Shown here piece after piece: positions 7,736 to 16,216 of a stretch of DNA of 33,292 bases. This DNA is from an uncultured SAR86 cluster bacterium (GTDB lineage: Bacteria; Pseudomonadota; Gammaproteobacteria; Magnimaribacterales; AG-339-G14): the NCBI GenBank assembly GCA_902589965.1, contig CACIUX010000005.1, positions 71,929-105,220 on the forward strand, written 5' to 3'. The notes below the pieces were generated by a model. The model had not been told where the DNA came from. It worked only from the letters and a program-made list of their open reading frames with translations, and did no database searches. Position 1 is the first letter of the stretch. Each line of letters opens with the position of its first letter. Made by a program: the position numbers and the translations under genes.

Positions 7736-9299
7736 GTCTTACTCTTCTGAAGATAAAAAAACTAATAATAAAGATAAAAATCAATATCGAAAGTACACTT
7801 ATTTTGTTTGCTAAAAATAAAATCCAAATAAAAATTAATGCACCAACAAGAGAAGGGGGCTTATCAATTATTTCAAAATCATAATCTAACCAAGGGGAAT
7901 TTGTTTCTTCTGCCAACATTCTATCTCCATGTAAATAAAGATAACTCGCATCTATATAACCTTGGAGATTTCTTTTTGGAATTGTATTTAATGTTTCTTT
8001 CATAAAATTAAATATATCTGGAAAATCTTTTGATAAGTCCTTCGTTTCATAAGGATCTTCTAAAATATTGAATAATTCATAGTAATTTACCGAATTGCTT
8101 CCAGCTGGACCTTTTTTAAAATAAAGCTTCCAATCTTCGTTGAATAAAGCAATCTCCTCAAAAGCAACGTTTGAAGCTACTACAGAATTTTTTGGTTTAA
8201 TAATTTTTCTTTGGCTTAAAGAATTCCATCTACTGGTTCCTTCAAATAAGTTACTCTCATAACTTATATCAGCTGCACTCAATAAGGTTGGCAGAACATC
8301 TTGAATGAAAAAAAATTGATCTGAAGATTCTTTTTTGAATTTTCCTTCCCACATCATAAACGCTGGAACTCTAATGCCACCTTCATATGCTGATCCTTTA
8401 CTCCCTTTTAATCCTCCAGTACTTCCCTTTGCATCTAGTAGATCAGGAACAATTACAGCACCTACAGGATCTATATCAAATACTGGCCCGTTGTCACTAA
8501 AAAAAAGGATAAGAGTATTTGATGAAAGACCATTATCTTTTATTGCGTTTATGACTCTTCCTATTTGTTTATCAAGAATACTTACATTTGCTGCATAGAT
8601 TCTTTCTTTGGGATCATCAATGTAATTGAATTTTTCAATTTCCTCATATGGAGCTTGAATAGGTGTGTGCGGGGCATTAAAAGCAACATATAAAAGAAGA
8701 GGTTTATTACTTTGTTTATTCTGAATGATTTTAATTGCTTCTTCGGCTATGAGTTCTGTTGAATAACCTTCTTCTCTTAAAGGATCACCATTTTTATGCC
8801 AATCAAGCCTTCCAGACATTGTATGTTTAAAATAATCAATTCCTCCGTTCATAAAGCCATAGGTCGTATCGAACCCTCTTTGGCCTGGTAGATATTCTTC
8901 TGAACTCATTCCCAAATGCCATTTTCCAACTAATGAAGTTTTATAACCTACCTCTTTAAAGTATTCAGGTAATATTTTGTACTCAAGTGGCAGCCCTACT
9001 GAAGTTGTTGATGGATTACCTATTGGTCTTAGAATCCCAATAGATAATGCTTCCAATCCTGTCATCAACGATGCTCTTGTTGGACTACATATTGGATTTG
9101 AATAAAATCTATTTAACTCAATGCCTTCATTTACAAACCTATCTATGTTCGGAGTTGGAATAATACTTTCATGATATGAAACATCACCCCAACCCAAATC
9201 ATCAGAAACAATGATGACAATATTTGGCTTTTGATATGGAAAAATAAAATTAGAAAAAAAAAGGAAACACAGAAATGTAAACCTAAAATTTCTAACCAA
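7728..9299 (-). CDS. Exported sulfatase (formylglycine-dependent, arylsulfatase-like)
   Basis: A 523-aa type I sulfatase. A signal sequence (residues 1-21) precedes the metal-binding SDDLGWGDV (32-40). The C-S-P-T-R signature begins at Cys71, which must be converted to formylglycine; GKWHLG and the later FFSDNGP supply further active-site residues. A hydrophobic C-terminal stretch (about 484-518, ending RRVRRG) looks like a membrane anchor, so the enzyme would be tethered to the inner membrane facing the periplasm. It hydrolyses sulfate esters; whether aryl, sugar or other cannot be told. The only usable start is TTG at 9299, overlapping the dehalogenase stop by 8 nt, which suggests coupled translation. 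A formylglycine-generating enzyme is not in the window. Confidence 0.9.
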   Translation of the reverse strand: MVRNFRFTFLCFLFFSNFIFPYQKPNIVIIVSDDLGWGDVSYHESIIPTPNIDRFVNEGIELNRFYSNPICSPTRASLMTGLEALSIGILRPIGNPSTTSVGLPLEYKILPEYFKEVGYKTSLVGKWHLGMSSEEYLPGQRGFDTTYGFMNGGIDYFKHTMSGRLDWHKNGDPLREEGYSTELIAEEAIKIIQNKQSNKPLLLYVAFNAPHTPIQAPYEEIEKFNYIDDPKERIYAANVSILDKQIGRVINAIKDNGLSSNTLILFFSDNGPVFDIDPVGAVIVPDLLDAKGSTGGLKGSKGSAYEGGIRVPAFMMWEGKFKKESSDQFFFIQDVLPTLLSAADISYESNLFEGTSRWNSLSQRKIIKPKNSVVASNVAFEEIALFNEDWKLYFKKGPAGSNSVNYYELFNILEDPYETKDLSKDFPDIFNFMKETLNTIPKRNLQGYIDASYLYLHGDRMLAEETNSPWLDYDFEIIDKPPSLVGALIFIWILFLANKISVLSILIFIFIISFFIFRRVRRG

Positions 9300-10152
9300 T
9301 TGACTCTAAGAAGTTAGCTAAATTTTTTCCTATTTGATCAGGAGAAGTTTCCTGAATAAAGTGATTTCCTTTTACTGTTACTTCTGTAAGATTCTTCCAG
9401 CTCCTAACAAATTCTCTCTGATCACCAATGAGGATTGATCCTGGATCTGCATTAATGAAAAGTTTAGGAATATCAGAATCTTTGTGGAAATTAGCATTTT
9501 TTTGTACTTCATCAACAACCTCAGGAGGTTCTCCCTCTAGAGGAATTTGTCTTGGCCATGTGAGAGTAGGGCGTCTATCCTCACCACCGTATACAAAAGG
9601 TCTTCTATATTCATTTTTATCATCTTCAGAAAGATTGGGTGCATCTAGAAATAAAATCTTCTCTACGAAATAATTCTTTTCAAGAATAAGTTCTTCACCT
9701 GCTTCAGATCTATAGAGACCAAAGATTTTTCTTGCCATTTCGGGCCATTGATCCCAGGTCATAGGCATTACAATTGCTTCCATGAAAGTTATGGATTTTA
9801 TTCTTTCAGAATTTTCTCTTGCAAATTGAAAACCCATAGCAGATCCCCAGTCATGGATAACTAAATGAATTTCATTTCCAAGATTTATTTCTTCCAATAA
9901 AGAGGTTAGATAATCATATTGTCCATGATATTTGTATCCTGGATCATCTTCATTTTTTAGTTTTTCCGAGTCTCCCATACCAATGAGATCAGGTATTACT
10001 ATTCTTCCTAATCCTTCCACATGAGGAGCTATATTTCTCCACAAATAAGAAGAGGTTGGATTGCCATGTAAAAAAACTATTGGATCTCCTTGACCTTCGT
10101 CAACATAGGCCATTTCTTTCCCTTTAATTTTGATTTGTTTTTTCGGGTACAT
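9292..10152 (-). CDS. Haloalkane dehalogenase, HLD-II (DhaA/LinB) type
   Basis: A 286-aa alpha/beta-hydrolase with the complete HLD-II catalytic pentad. HGNPTSSYLWRNI gives the halide-binding Asn31; IHDWGSAMGF gives nucleophile Asp101 and halide-binding Trp102; FMEAI gives acid Glu125; KGNHFIQE gives base His264. These correspond to Asn38, Asp108, Trp109, Glu132 and His272 of LinB, and length is as expected. The enzyme hydrolyses carbon-halogen bonds to an alcohol and halide in the cytoplasm. There is no signal peptide. It follows the MAPEG gene by 3 nt and overlaps the sulfatase gene by 8 nt. The natural substrate is unknown; marine organohalogens are plausible. Confidence 0.93.
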   Translation of the reverse strand: MYPKKQIKIKGKEMAYVDEGQGDPIVFLHGNPTSSYLWRNIAPHVEGLGRIVIPDLIGMGDSEKLKNEDDPGYKYHGQYDYLTSLLEEINLGNEIHLVIHDWGSAMGFQFARENSERIKSITFMEAIVMPMTWDQWPEMARKIFGLYRSEAGEELILEKNYFVEKILFLDAPNLSEDDKNEYRRPFVYGGEDRRPTLTWPRQIPLEGEPPEVVDEVQKNANFHKDSDIPKLFINADPGSILIGDQREFVRSWKNLTEVTVKGNHFIQETSPDQIGKNLANFLESIG

Positions 10153-10155
10153 TTT

Positions 10156-10527
10156 TTAAATTAATGCTAGTGCCATCATAATAAGGATAATTATCGAAGA
10201 AAGCCAAACTAGCGTTCTTATGATACCTATCCCAGCCATATATAAAGCTCCATGAGCTATTCTTAATATTAACCACCACATTGCTAAACCACTAATATCT
10301 ACTTCGGCTGCAATAGACCAAACTGCTAATGCAAGAAAAATTGGGAGGGTTTCTTTTAAGTTATCTTTTGCTTTTGTAGCTCTGGAAAGCATTAAAGAGG
10401 GCGGATGTTCTGGCTCATTATCTCTATTAGAAATTTGCCAATTTACGTTTTTTGAATTTAACATCATTGGAATAAGCCAAATTTGAAATAAGGCCAAGAG
10501 TAAGATAAATCCTAATATCATTTCCAT
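10156..10527 (-). CDS. MAPEG family membrane protein
   Basis: A 123-aa integral membrane protein with about four transmembrane helices (roughly 2-22, 62-78, 80-100, 103-122). The family pattern is visible: RATKAKDNLKETLPIFLALA in the first loop-helix and RIAHGALYMAGIGIIRTL near residue 88, as in bacterial MAPEG (membrane-associated eicosanoid/glutathione metabolism) proteins. Related eukaryotic members bind glutathione. As the first gene of an operon that ends with a soluble GST-like gene and includes a dehalogenase, a detoxification role is reasonable but unproven. A strong AAGGAG ribosome site (10534-10539 on the minus strand) sets the start. Confidence 0.85.
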   Translation of the reverse strand: MEMILGFILLLALFQIWLIPMMLNSKNVNWQISNRDNEPEHPPSLMLSRATKAKDNLKETLPIFLALAVWSIAAEVDISGLAMWWLILRIAHGALYMAGIGIIRTLVWLSSIIILIMMALALI

Positions 10528-10591
10528 AATTTTCTCCTTCTTATGAATTAAGTATAAGTTATTTTTTTTAATAAATTAAAGTAGTTTTCAA

Positions 10592-10619
10592 TTTACTATT
10601 TTTCCTTATCGTCTATGAT
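10592..10619 (+). promoter_or_regulatory. Predicted promoter of the PhoD-like gene
   Basis: TTTACT (10592-10597), 16-bp spacer, TATGAT (10614-10619). Only 6 nt separate the -10 from the ATG at 10626, so the transcript would begin at or next to the start codon; no Shine-Dalgarno is present. Confidence 0.5.
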
Positions 10620-10625
10620 CATTTA

Positions 10626-11627
10626 ATGAAAATTACTCATTTTCTTCTCTCTGTTCTTATTTCAATTAATTTATATGCAAACCAAGAGATAGTTACTTTA
10701 GGTTTTGGCTCTTGTCTTCATCAAGACCGAAGCATGGCTATTCTTAATACAATAGAAAAGAAAGAATTAGACCTATTTATGTTCATTGGAGATAACGTAT
10801 ATGGAGATCAAGAAGATGGAGAATTAGATAAACTTATCAGAACTTATAAACAACAATACAATAATTTAGAAGATTTTTTAAAAAATGTAAGTACAGAGTT
10901 TATCTGGGATGATCATGATTTTGGATTAAACGATGGTGGTTCAAATTATCGTTACAAAGACAGAGCAAAAGAACTTTTCTTAGAAACTTGGCAAATTCCT
11001 GAGAACGATCCGCGCAGACAAAGAGATGGACTCTATTTCGATAAAATGGTTAAAAAAAATGGTCTGAAAATTCATTTAATATTTTTAGATAACAGAACGT
11101 TTAAATCTGAATGGAAATTAACTGATGAATTCAATAAAGAAGGAAAAGAGAGATATGTAGAAGATTTCAATCCTGAAAAGACATTGTTAGGTAAAAAACA
11201 GTGGAGTTGGCTAAAGGATAAATTGAAAGTAGATAGTAATATAAAAATTATCTTATCTAGTTTACAGATTTTGAGTTTAGGGCACGGTTGGGAATCATGG
11301 GATAAGTTTCCCTTGGAAAGATCAAGAATTTTTAATCTCATAGATGAATCTAATGTATCCAATTTTTTCATACTGTCTGGAGATAGACACAGAGGTGGTT
11401 TTTATCAGTTTAAGACAGCTGATAATAAAAATATCTATGAATTTACATCTAGTTCATTGAATCTTCCAATACCATTTAATACAGAGGAGGAAGGTCCACT
11501 GAGGATAGGTTCAACTTACCGAAAAGCTAACTTTGGTGTTGTACGTATATTTGAAGACGAAGTAGTTATGGAATTAACTTCACATACAGGGGAAGTGGTC
11601 AATTCTTTAAACGTAGCTATTAATTAG
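10626..11627 (+). CDS. Exported PhoD-like metallophosphatase
   Basis: A 333-aa PhoD/alkaline phosphatase D-like calcineurin-fold phosphoesterase. The signal peptide is residues 1-19 (cleavage near YAN-QE). Metal and active-site motifs appear in order: FGSC with Cys30, IGDNVYGD (54-61), WDDHDFG (94-100), the LDNRT segment near 154 and the SGDRHRGG block (251-258). It is shorter than classical PhoD (about 550 aa) and resembles the compact marine variants of roughly 330-350 aa. The enzyme should act on phosphate mono- or diesters in the periplasm, probably in phosphorus scavenging; a Ca/Fe requirement as in PhoD is possible. It is monocistronic, divergent from the MAPEG operon and convergent with the GNAT gene. 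Confidence 0.9.
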   Translation: MKITHFLLSVLISINLYANQEIVTLGFGSCLHQDRSMAILNTIEKKELDLFMFIGDNVYGDQEDGELDKLIRTYKQQYNNLEDFLKNVSTEFIWDDHDFGLNDGGSNYRYKDRAKELFLETWQIPENDPRRQRDGLYFDKMVKKNGLKIHLIFLDNRTFKSEWKLTDEFNKEGKERYVEDFNPEKTLLGKKQWSWLKDKLKVDSNIKIILSSLQILSLGHGWESWDKFPLERSRIFNLIDESNVSNFFILSGDRHRGGFYQFKTADNKNIYEFTSSSLNLPIPFNTEEEGPLRIGSTYRKANFGVVRIFEDEVVMELTSHTGEVVNSLNVAIN

Positions 11628-11672
11628 ATTTCTATATATTCGTATAATATATATTATGTAAAGTAATAAATA

Positions 11673-12161
11673 TTAATCAATCTCCATATAAACTACCGAA
11701 TACCCTTCTTTTATAGTGCTTTCAGTGATTTTTGAAAATCCATGTTTTCTATGGAAGTTAATAGAAAATTCATTAGGTGGATCAATATTTACTTCAGCAC
11801 ATATCGGTATATTAAATTCATGTTTAATTGATAATAATTTGTTATAGAGATTGCTTCCAATACCTGACGACTTAAATTTATTTGCTATTGCAATACGGTC
11901 AATATAGAAAAATTTTTTATGTCTTTTTTGAAAAAATTTATAATTGATAGATTGGTAATTAGTATTCTCTCTAAGACAGATCACAAAACCCAAACATATA
12001 CCCTTCCTTATAAATCCATAAGAAATATTTGATATTTGAATTAGATTTATAAATTCTTCTAAAGATACAGAGCCAACTTTAGGAACTTGTTGTTGATTGA
12101 TTTCATAGAATGAAGAAAAGATTTCTACGTCTTGATTAATCTTTAAGTCAATTAACCCCAA
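11673..12161 (-). CDS. GNAT-family N-acetyltransferase
   Basis: A 162-aa acetyltransferase fold. The acetyl-CoA-binding motif A is readable as IDRIAIANKFKSSGIGSNLY (about 100-120, the SSGIGSNL segment being the pyrophosphate loop), followed by the usual NFHRKHGF motif near residue 145. The substrate is unknown. The start is uncertain: the frame opens only at a TTG (12159-12161), no ATG occurs near the N-terminus, and no ribosome site is visible. It lies 40 nt downstream of the DUF1330-like gene, in the same direction, so it may be the last gene of the TetR-controlled operon or an independent gene. The opposite neighbour (PhoD-like) is convergent. Confidence 0.8.
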   Translation of the reverse strand: MGLIDLKINQDVEIFSSFYEINQQQVPKVGSVSLEEFINLIQISNISYGFIRKGICLGFVICLRENTNYQSINYKFFQKRHKKFFYIDRIAIANKFKSSGIGSNLYNKLLSIKHEFNIPICAEVNIDPPNEFSINFHRKHGFSKITESTIKEGYSVVYMEID

Positions 12162-12201
12162 ATTTAAGATCTATTGGACTAACAGGAAAGATTTTTTGAA
12201 T

Positions 12202-12621
12202 TTAGTCATTCTCCGAAGGTATAACTGTTTCAATATTTAACTGCCCTTTTAATCCAGCAACTCTATGTTGTGCACTTTTTATGTAATCTGGATCAGAAAT
12301 CATTTCTAACATTGCCTTTCTATTAGGATATGTAGCTATCGCAACAGAATCCCAAAGTTCTTCCACCTCACCCAACATTAATCTCTTTACGGAGGCCCCA
12401 AATATAGATTTTGCCCCTACCTTAGCTAGATGATGCTGGACTTCTTCAGCATAAATAGCATAAGCCTCTTTTCCCGATAAATCTGTTTCTCTTTTATCTG
12501 GATATTCAGCTTTATCTTTAAACTTGAGAAGATTCACCATATAGATTGGCTCATCATTGCCTGTTTCGAGAAATTCTGCCATTTGATCATCGTTTGGCAT
12601 TACTTTATTTTCAAATTTCAT
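12202..12621 (-). CDS. DUF1330-like dimeric alpha/beta-barrel protein
   Basis: A 139-aa cytoplasmic protein that resembles the DUF1330 group of the dimeric alpha/beta-barrel superfamily: an opening IYMVNLLKFKDKA strand-loop, a central helix with KEAYAIYAEEVQHHLAKVGAK, then a VAIATYPNRKAMLEMISDPDY strand-helix. Such proteins usually bind small organic ligands or act as small monooxygenases/isomerases; no specific reaction is known to me. The start ATG overlaps the stop codon of the preceding nitronate monooxygenase-like gene by one base (TGATG), so the two are probably translated together. It closes the tightly packed part of the operon. Confidence 0.82.
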   Translation of the reverse strand: MKFENKVMPNDDQMAEFLETGNDEPIYMVNLLKFKDKAEYPDKRETDLSGKEAYAIYAEEVQHHLAKVGAKSIFGASVKRLMLGEVEELWDSVAIATYPNRKAMLEMISDPDYIKSAQHRVAGLKGQLNIETVIPSEND

Positions 12622-13592
12622 CAGACAGCTTGCTTAAGTTTTGATTGAATAATTTCTTCAGCTTCATTTACTATCCTATCGATAAGTTCTTTTACGCTAG
12701 GGATGTCATAAACCAAACCCGCAACCATGCCGCATGACCAAGCTCCAGCGTCCATATCACCGTCCATCATGATCGTTGGATAGACTCCTGCAACTTCATC
12801 AACAATATCTGAGAATGTTAGCTTATCTCCAAGAGCTTTCTCTTTTTCCATAAGTCTATCAACTGCTGGATTTGCCAATACCCTCTCAGTATTAGTAAGA
12901 GAACGCATAATTAATCTTGTATCTAATTCAGAAGCATTTACGATAGCTTTTTTAACGTTTTCATGAACTGGAGCTTCTTCAGTTGCTATGAATCTTGTTC
13001 CCATATTCATCCCTTCCGCTCCTAGAGCCATAGCTGCAACTAAACTTCGGGCATCAGCCATTCCTCCAGAGGCTACAAAAGGAATTTCTAATTCGTCTGC
13101 TGCTCTAGGCAACAAAATAAAATTAGGAATATCATCCTCGCCTGGATGGCCTCCGCATTCAAATCCATCAACAGATATAGCATCGCACCCAACGCTTTGG
13201 GCTTTCAAAGAATGTCTTACAGATGTGCACTTGTGAATAACTTTAATTCCAGCATCTTTTAAGGCAGGCATATATTCAGCAGGACTCCTTCCAGCTGTTT
13301 CTACTATTTTAACTCCGCCTTCAATGATAACTTTAATAAGGCCTGGGTAGTCTGGTGGTGTTAACGAAGGTAAAAAAGTTAAATTCACACCAAAAGGTTT
13401 ATCAGTCATATCCTTACATTTTGCTATTTCATTTGCTAACTTTTCTGGAGTACCTTGAGTAAGACCAGTGATTATTCCTAAGCCACCAGCATTCGATACA
13501 GCAGCTGCCAATTCAGCAAATCCAACATAGTGCATTCCACCTTGAATAATGGGATGCTCTATATCAAAAAGTTCAGTAATTTTTGTTTTCAT
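12621..13592 (-). CDS. Nitronate monooxygenase-like FMN enzyme, copy A
   Basis: A 323-aa TIM-barrel flavoprotein of the nitronate monooxygenase/2-nitropropane dioxygenase family. Landmarks are PIIQGGMHYVGFAELAAAVS at the N-terminus, PFGVNLTFL near 80, the GGHPGEDD loop (about 155) containing the His expected to act as base, VASGGMADARSLVAAMALGAEG (about 190) and MGTRFIAT, which bind the FMN phosphate. Members oxidise alkyl nitronates, but many have other, often unknown, substrates. It has a good GGAGAG ribosome site, follows the MBL-fold gene by 7 nt and overlaps the DUF1330-like gene by one base. A second family member is in the same operon (16217-17140). Confidence 0.9.
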   Translation of the reverse strand: MKTKITELFDIEHPIIQGGMHYVGFAELAAAVSNAGGLGIITGLTQGTPEKLANEIAKCKDMTDKPFGVNLTFLPSLTPPDYPGLIKVIIEGGVKIVETAGRSPAEYMPALKDAGIKVIHKCTSVRHSLKAQSVGCDAISVDGFECGGHPGEDDIPNFILLPRAADELEIPFVASGGMADARSLVAAMALGAEGMNMGTRFIATEEAPVHENVKKAIVNASELDTRLIMRSLTNTERVLANPAVDRLMEKEKALGDKLTFSDIVDEVAGVYPTIMMDGDMDAGAWSCGMVAGLVYDIPSVKELIDRIVNEAEEIIQSKLKQAV

Positions 13593-13599
13593 AACTCTC

Positions 13600-14661
13600 C
13601 TAGTTAATTGACGTAATAATAATTTCTTTAGAATCTATAGGTAATATAACCATTGTTCCGTCGTCAGATAAAGTCCAATTTGAAAGAATATCGTCTATTC
13701 CTCTAGTAAAAATATCTGCAACTAAATCAGTTCTTGGTGCAGGAATTAAATGGTAATAAACAAGATGGCCAACGTTTGCTTCTTTCGCTAGATTCGCAAC
13801 TTCAATAGTGTTGGTATGGTAATTTTGTATATCTACAATAGCAATCCTGGAAGAGGAGTTCTCTGGAAGGGCGTTATACATCATATCTAAAGTTCCTTTA
13901 TGAAAAGCCTCGTGGAATAAGACATCAACATCCTTTGAATTATTTAAGATTGCTTCTGAGTAAACAGTATCTCCACTCAAAACGATAGATCTTCCTTTAT
14001 ATTCAATCTTAAAGGCTAATGAAGGATCAATCGGTTTGTGGTCAACCAAGAAAGCTGTAATTACAATTCCATTAGATTCGTATACTGGTTTGTTAAAGTC
14101 AGTTATTTCGTATCCATCAAAACCTGCTGCTTTTAAAGGAGCAAATTGATCTCCATGATGGTCATTACGATATTTCCAATCTAATGAATAGGCTTCTGTG
14201 AATCCGTTAAGAACCTGATTTATCCCCTCTGGACCGTACACTTTTAATTTAGACTGTCGACCTGTTCCTACCCAATTCCACATATGTATTTCAGGAAGTT
14301 CAGCGATATGATCAGAGTGAAGATGAGAAATGAAAATACCATTTAATTGGTTCAAGGGAACACGCCAATTTCTTAAATTATCTATACTTTTATTACCGAC
14401 ATCAAAAATGAAGGTTTCCTTTCCGGCTTTTATCATTACGCAAGTCTCTGCTCTAGTTGGATGAGGTAGAGGAGATTTTGAACCGCATACCAAAGCACTT
14501 AAGGAATCTTCTTCTGGAAAAATATTTGGTGCGGTGCTTATTAAACTTTGAGCAAGTCGTTGAAACAAAGCATCTTGTACAGCTGGCACTCTACTCAGCA
14601 AAAATAATATTCCAGCGATTATAAAAATAACCAAAATTAGATAGATAGTAATTTTTTTCAT
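13600..14661 (-). CDS. Membrane-anchored metallo-beta-lactamase-fold hydrolase (RNase Z / AtsA-like)
   Basis: A 353-aa metallo-beta-lactamase superfamily protein. An N-terminal transmembrane segment (about 4-23) should place the catalytic domain outside the inner membrane. The zinc motif ISHLHSDHIAEL gives His113, His115, Asp117 and His118; further ligands are in VDHKP, LSGDTVYS and the C-terminal YYHLIPAPR. The overall order is like RNase Z and the MBL-type arylsulfatase AtsA, and the export signal argues against an RNA substrate. Arylsulfatase, phosphodiesterase or lactone/ester hydrolase activities are all possible. The gene is separated by 1 nt from the upstream membrane-protein gene and by 7 nt from the downstream flavoenzyme gene. 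Confidence 0.87.
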   Translation of the reverse strand: MKKITIYLILVIFIIAGILFLLSRVPAVQDALFQRLAQSLISTAPNIFPEEDSLSALVCGSKSPLPHPTRAETCVMIKAGKETFIFDVGNKSIDNLRNWRVPLNQLNGIFISHLHSDHIAELPEIHMWNWVGTGRQSKLKVYGPEGINQVLNGFTEAYSLDWKYRNDHHGDQFAPLKAAGFDGYEITDFNKPVYESNGIVITAFLVDHKPIDPSLAFKIEYKGRSIVLSGDTVYSEAILNNSKDVDVLFHEAFHKGTLDMMYNALPENSSSRIAIVDIQNYHTNTIEVANLAKEANVGHLVYYHLIPAPRTDLVADIFTRGIDDILSNWTLSDDGTMVILPIDSKEIIITSIN

Positions 14662-14662
14662 A

Positions 14663-15124
14663 TCAGGATTTCCTATTTAAAAGTGAAGTAATAAATAAAA
14701 TTAATAAGAAAACAGTGACATAAGGAGCGGATTCAATTCCTGGAGTTGTGCCGGTTTTATATTCAGCAAAATTCAGAGGAGAATTTGAAGCATTTATAAC
14801 TCTAGCTGACCAGTCAATTAAAAAAACTAAAATAGTTAAAGGTAAGAGAGACTTGTATCTAAAAAGGATTACCCAAGCAAAAGCACAAAATAATAATTGA
14901 ATTAATCCCCATAGCGAAAAAAATGCATAGATAACTGGCATTGGATCAGGAGAGCCATCTATCACTATCATATTTGCTATACCGTGCAGACCAAATTCTG
15001 CGTAGAAGAGATGAATAATTGATCTCCAGGTCATTAATAAAAGAAAAGGAATAAAAATGTAAACCACCAATCTAGAACCAAGATAATTATTATCAGCAAT
15101 CTTGGGAAACAACATAGCAAACAT
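14663..15124 (-). CDS. Four-helix membrane protein of unknown function
   Basis: A 153-aa protein not recognised by family. It has four probable transmembrane helices (about 18-36, 64-84, 87-105, 132-149) with short loops; the loop after helix 1 contains HGIANMIVIDGSPDP. It has no signal peptide and no catalytic motif that I can see. It lies 6 nt downstream of the HLD-I type dehalogenase and 1 nt upstream of the membrane-anchored MBL-fold hydrolase. Given the anchor of the latter, the two could work together at the membrane; this is inference from position only. Confidence 0.8.
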   Translation of the reverse strand: MFAMLFPKIADNNYLGSRLVVYIFIPFLLLMTWRSIIHLFYAEFGLHGIANMIVIDGSPDPMPVIYAFFSLWGLIQLLFCAFAWVILFRYKSLLPLTILVFLIDWSARVINASNSPLNFAEYKTGTTPGIESAPYVTVFLLILFITSLLNRKS

Positions 15125-15130
15125 GAGTTA

Positions 15131-16213
15131 TTACTCTTTTATGAAATCAATAAGTATATTCGATAGTTTTTTTGCCTTAGTCCACTGAAAAAAATGCCCT
15201 CCTCCAATATTCGGTGCACTTTTTGCATTAGGACACATTTTCAACACGTCTTTTTCAGCTCCATTTGTAACTGGATCATCGCCCGCAAAGACACTTAAAA
15301 AAGGTTTCTGCCAACTTTTATAAAATTCTCTTGCTTTCTTTTGCGCTTCTAATGATTGATCAGGAATCATCGGTACATGACTGGGCATAGCTCTAGGACC
15401 CATTTTATAGGACGGATCAGGGAATGGTGCTTCGTAGGCTTTATCAAGATTTGATTTAAAAGGAAATAGTTTCCTTAAGCCAAGTCTAAGAAATATAAAA
15501 TAAATTAAAAATTTGATGCGTGAGTTTCTTTCCATCATGCTCGACATCATAAATCCAATAGGAAGATCTTCGGTATCCCAGCATAGTTTCTGCCAATACA
15601 TAAAACTCAAAGCTGGATGATGTGATGAATCGCTACCCAAAATATTTTTGCCATCCATTTTTCTTATTTCTCTTTGCATTGATATTGGATTAAGTTTTAT
15701 ATCACTATTTCTAAAAGCTTTGATTTTATCTATGACGTCTTGAGGTACATCAGGGTTATACGGTAAGCCTGTATTCCCCATGGCTACTTTAAGAAATCTA
15801 TCTGGTTGGTTAGCAACAACCCTTAATCCGATAAGGCCTCCCCAATCCTGGCCAAAAAAAGTGAGATTATTTAGATCATTAGTTTTTATCCAATCGGTCA
15901 TCCAATCCACTTGTCGTTGATAAGAATAGTCTTCTCTTGATGCAGGTTTATCGGATTTACCATAGCCAGGTAAATCAGGAGCAATAATTCTAATTCCAGC
16001 ATTAGCAAGATAAGGAATCATCCTTGAGTACAAATAACTCCACACAGGCTGACCGTGCATCACTAAAAGAATTGGACCATCCTTTGGACCCTCATCTATA
16101 TGATGTATTCTCAAATCAGAATCGTCATGAGTCTTTATGACGGTGTAATTAGGTTCATATGGGAAGTCTTTTATGTTTTTAAATCTACTATCCGGAGTCC
16201 TTAAAATTTTCAT
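15131..16213 (-). CDS. Haloalkane dehalogenase-like alpha/beta hydrolase, HLD-I (DhlA) type
   Basis: A 360-aa protein aligned by eye with the DhlA group: LRTPDSRFKNIKDFPYEPNY at the start, HGQPVWSYLYSRMIPYL (53-69), APDLPGYGKSDKP, QDWGGLIGLR with nucleophile Asp123 and halide-binding Trp124, YEAPFPDPSY, an acid in GDDPVTNG (Asp312/313) and base His340 in GGGHFFQW. Two things differ. The HGE Glu next to the oxyanion region is Gln55 here, and the cap between about 150 and 260 is roughly 35 residues longer than in DhlA (about 310 aa total). Hydrolytic dehalogenation is likely, but another alpha/beta-hydrolase reaction (e.g. epoxide or ester) cannot be excluded. The gene lies 3 nt after the second nitronate monooxygenase-like gene. 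Confidence 0.85.
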   Translation of the reverse strand: MKILRTPDSRFKNIKDFPYEPNYTVIKTHDDSDLRIHHIDEGPKDGPILLVMHGQPVWSYLYSRMIPYLANAGIRIIAPDLPGYGKSDKPASREDYSYQRQVDWMTDWIKTNDLNNLTFFGQDWGGLIGLRVVANQPDRFLKVAMGNTGLPYNPDVPQDVIDKIKAFRNSDIKLNPISMQREIRKMDGKNILGSDSSHHPALSFMYWQKLCWDTEDLPIGFMMSSMMERNSRIKFLIYFIFLRLGLRKLFPFKSNLDKAYEAPFPDPSYKMGPRAMPSHVPMIPDQSLEAQKKAREFYKSWQKPFLSVFAGDDPVTNGAEKDVLKMCPNAKSAPNIGGGHFFQWTKAKKLSNILIDFIKE

Positions 16214-16216
16214 CCT

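Noticed and set aside
8335..8598. 87-codon open frame on the + strand
   Set aside because: It is antisense inside the sulfatase gene, has no ribosome site and no recognisable protein; frames of this size are expected opposite a real gene.
11634..11652. AT-only hairpin between the convergent PhoD-like and GNAT genes
   Set aside because: 7-bp all-A/T stem without a T tract; too weak to call a terminator.
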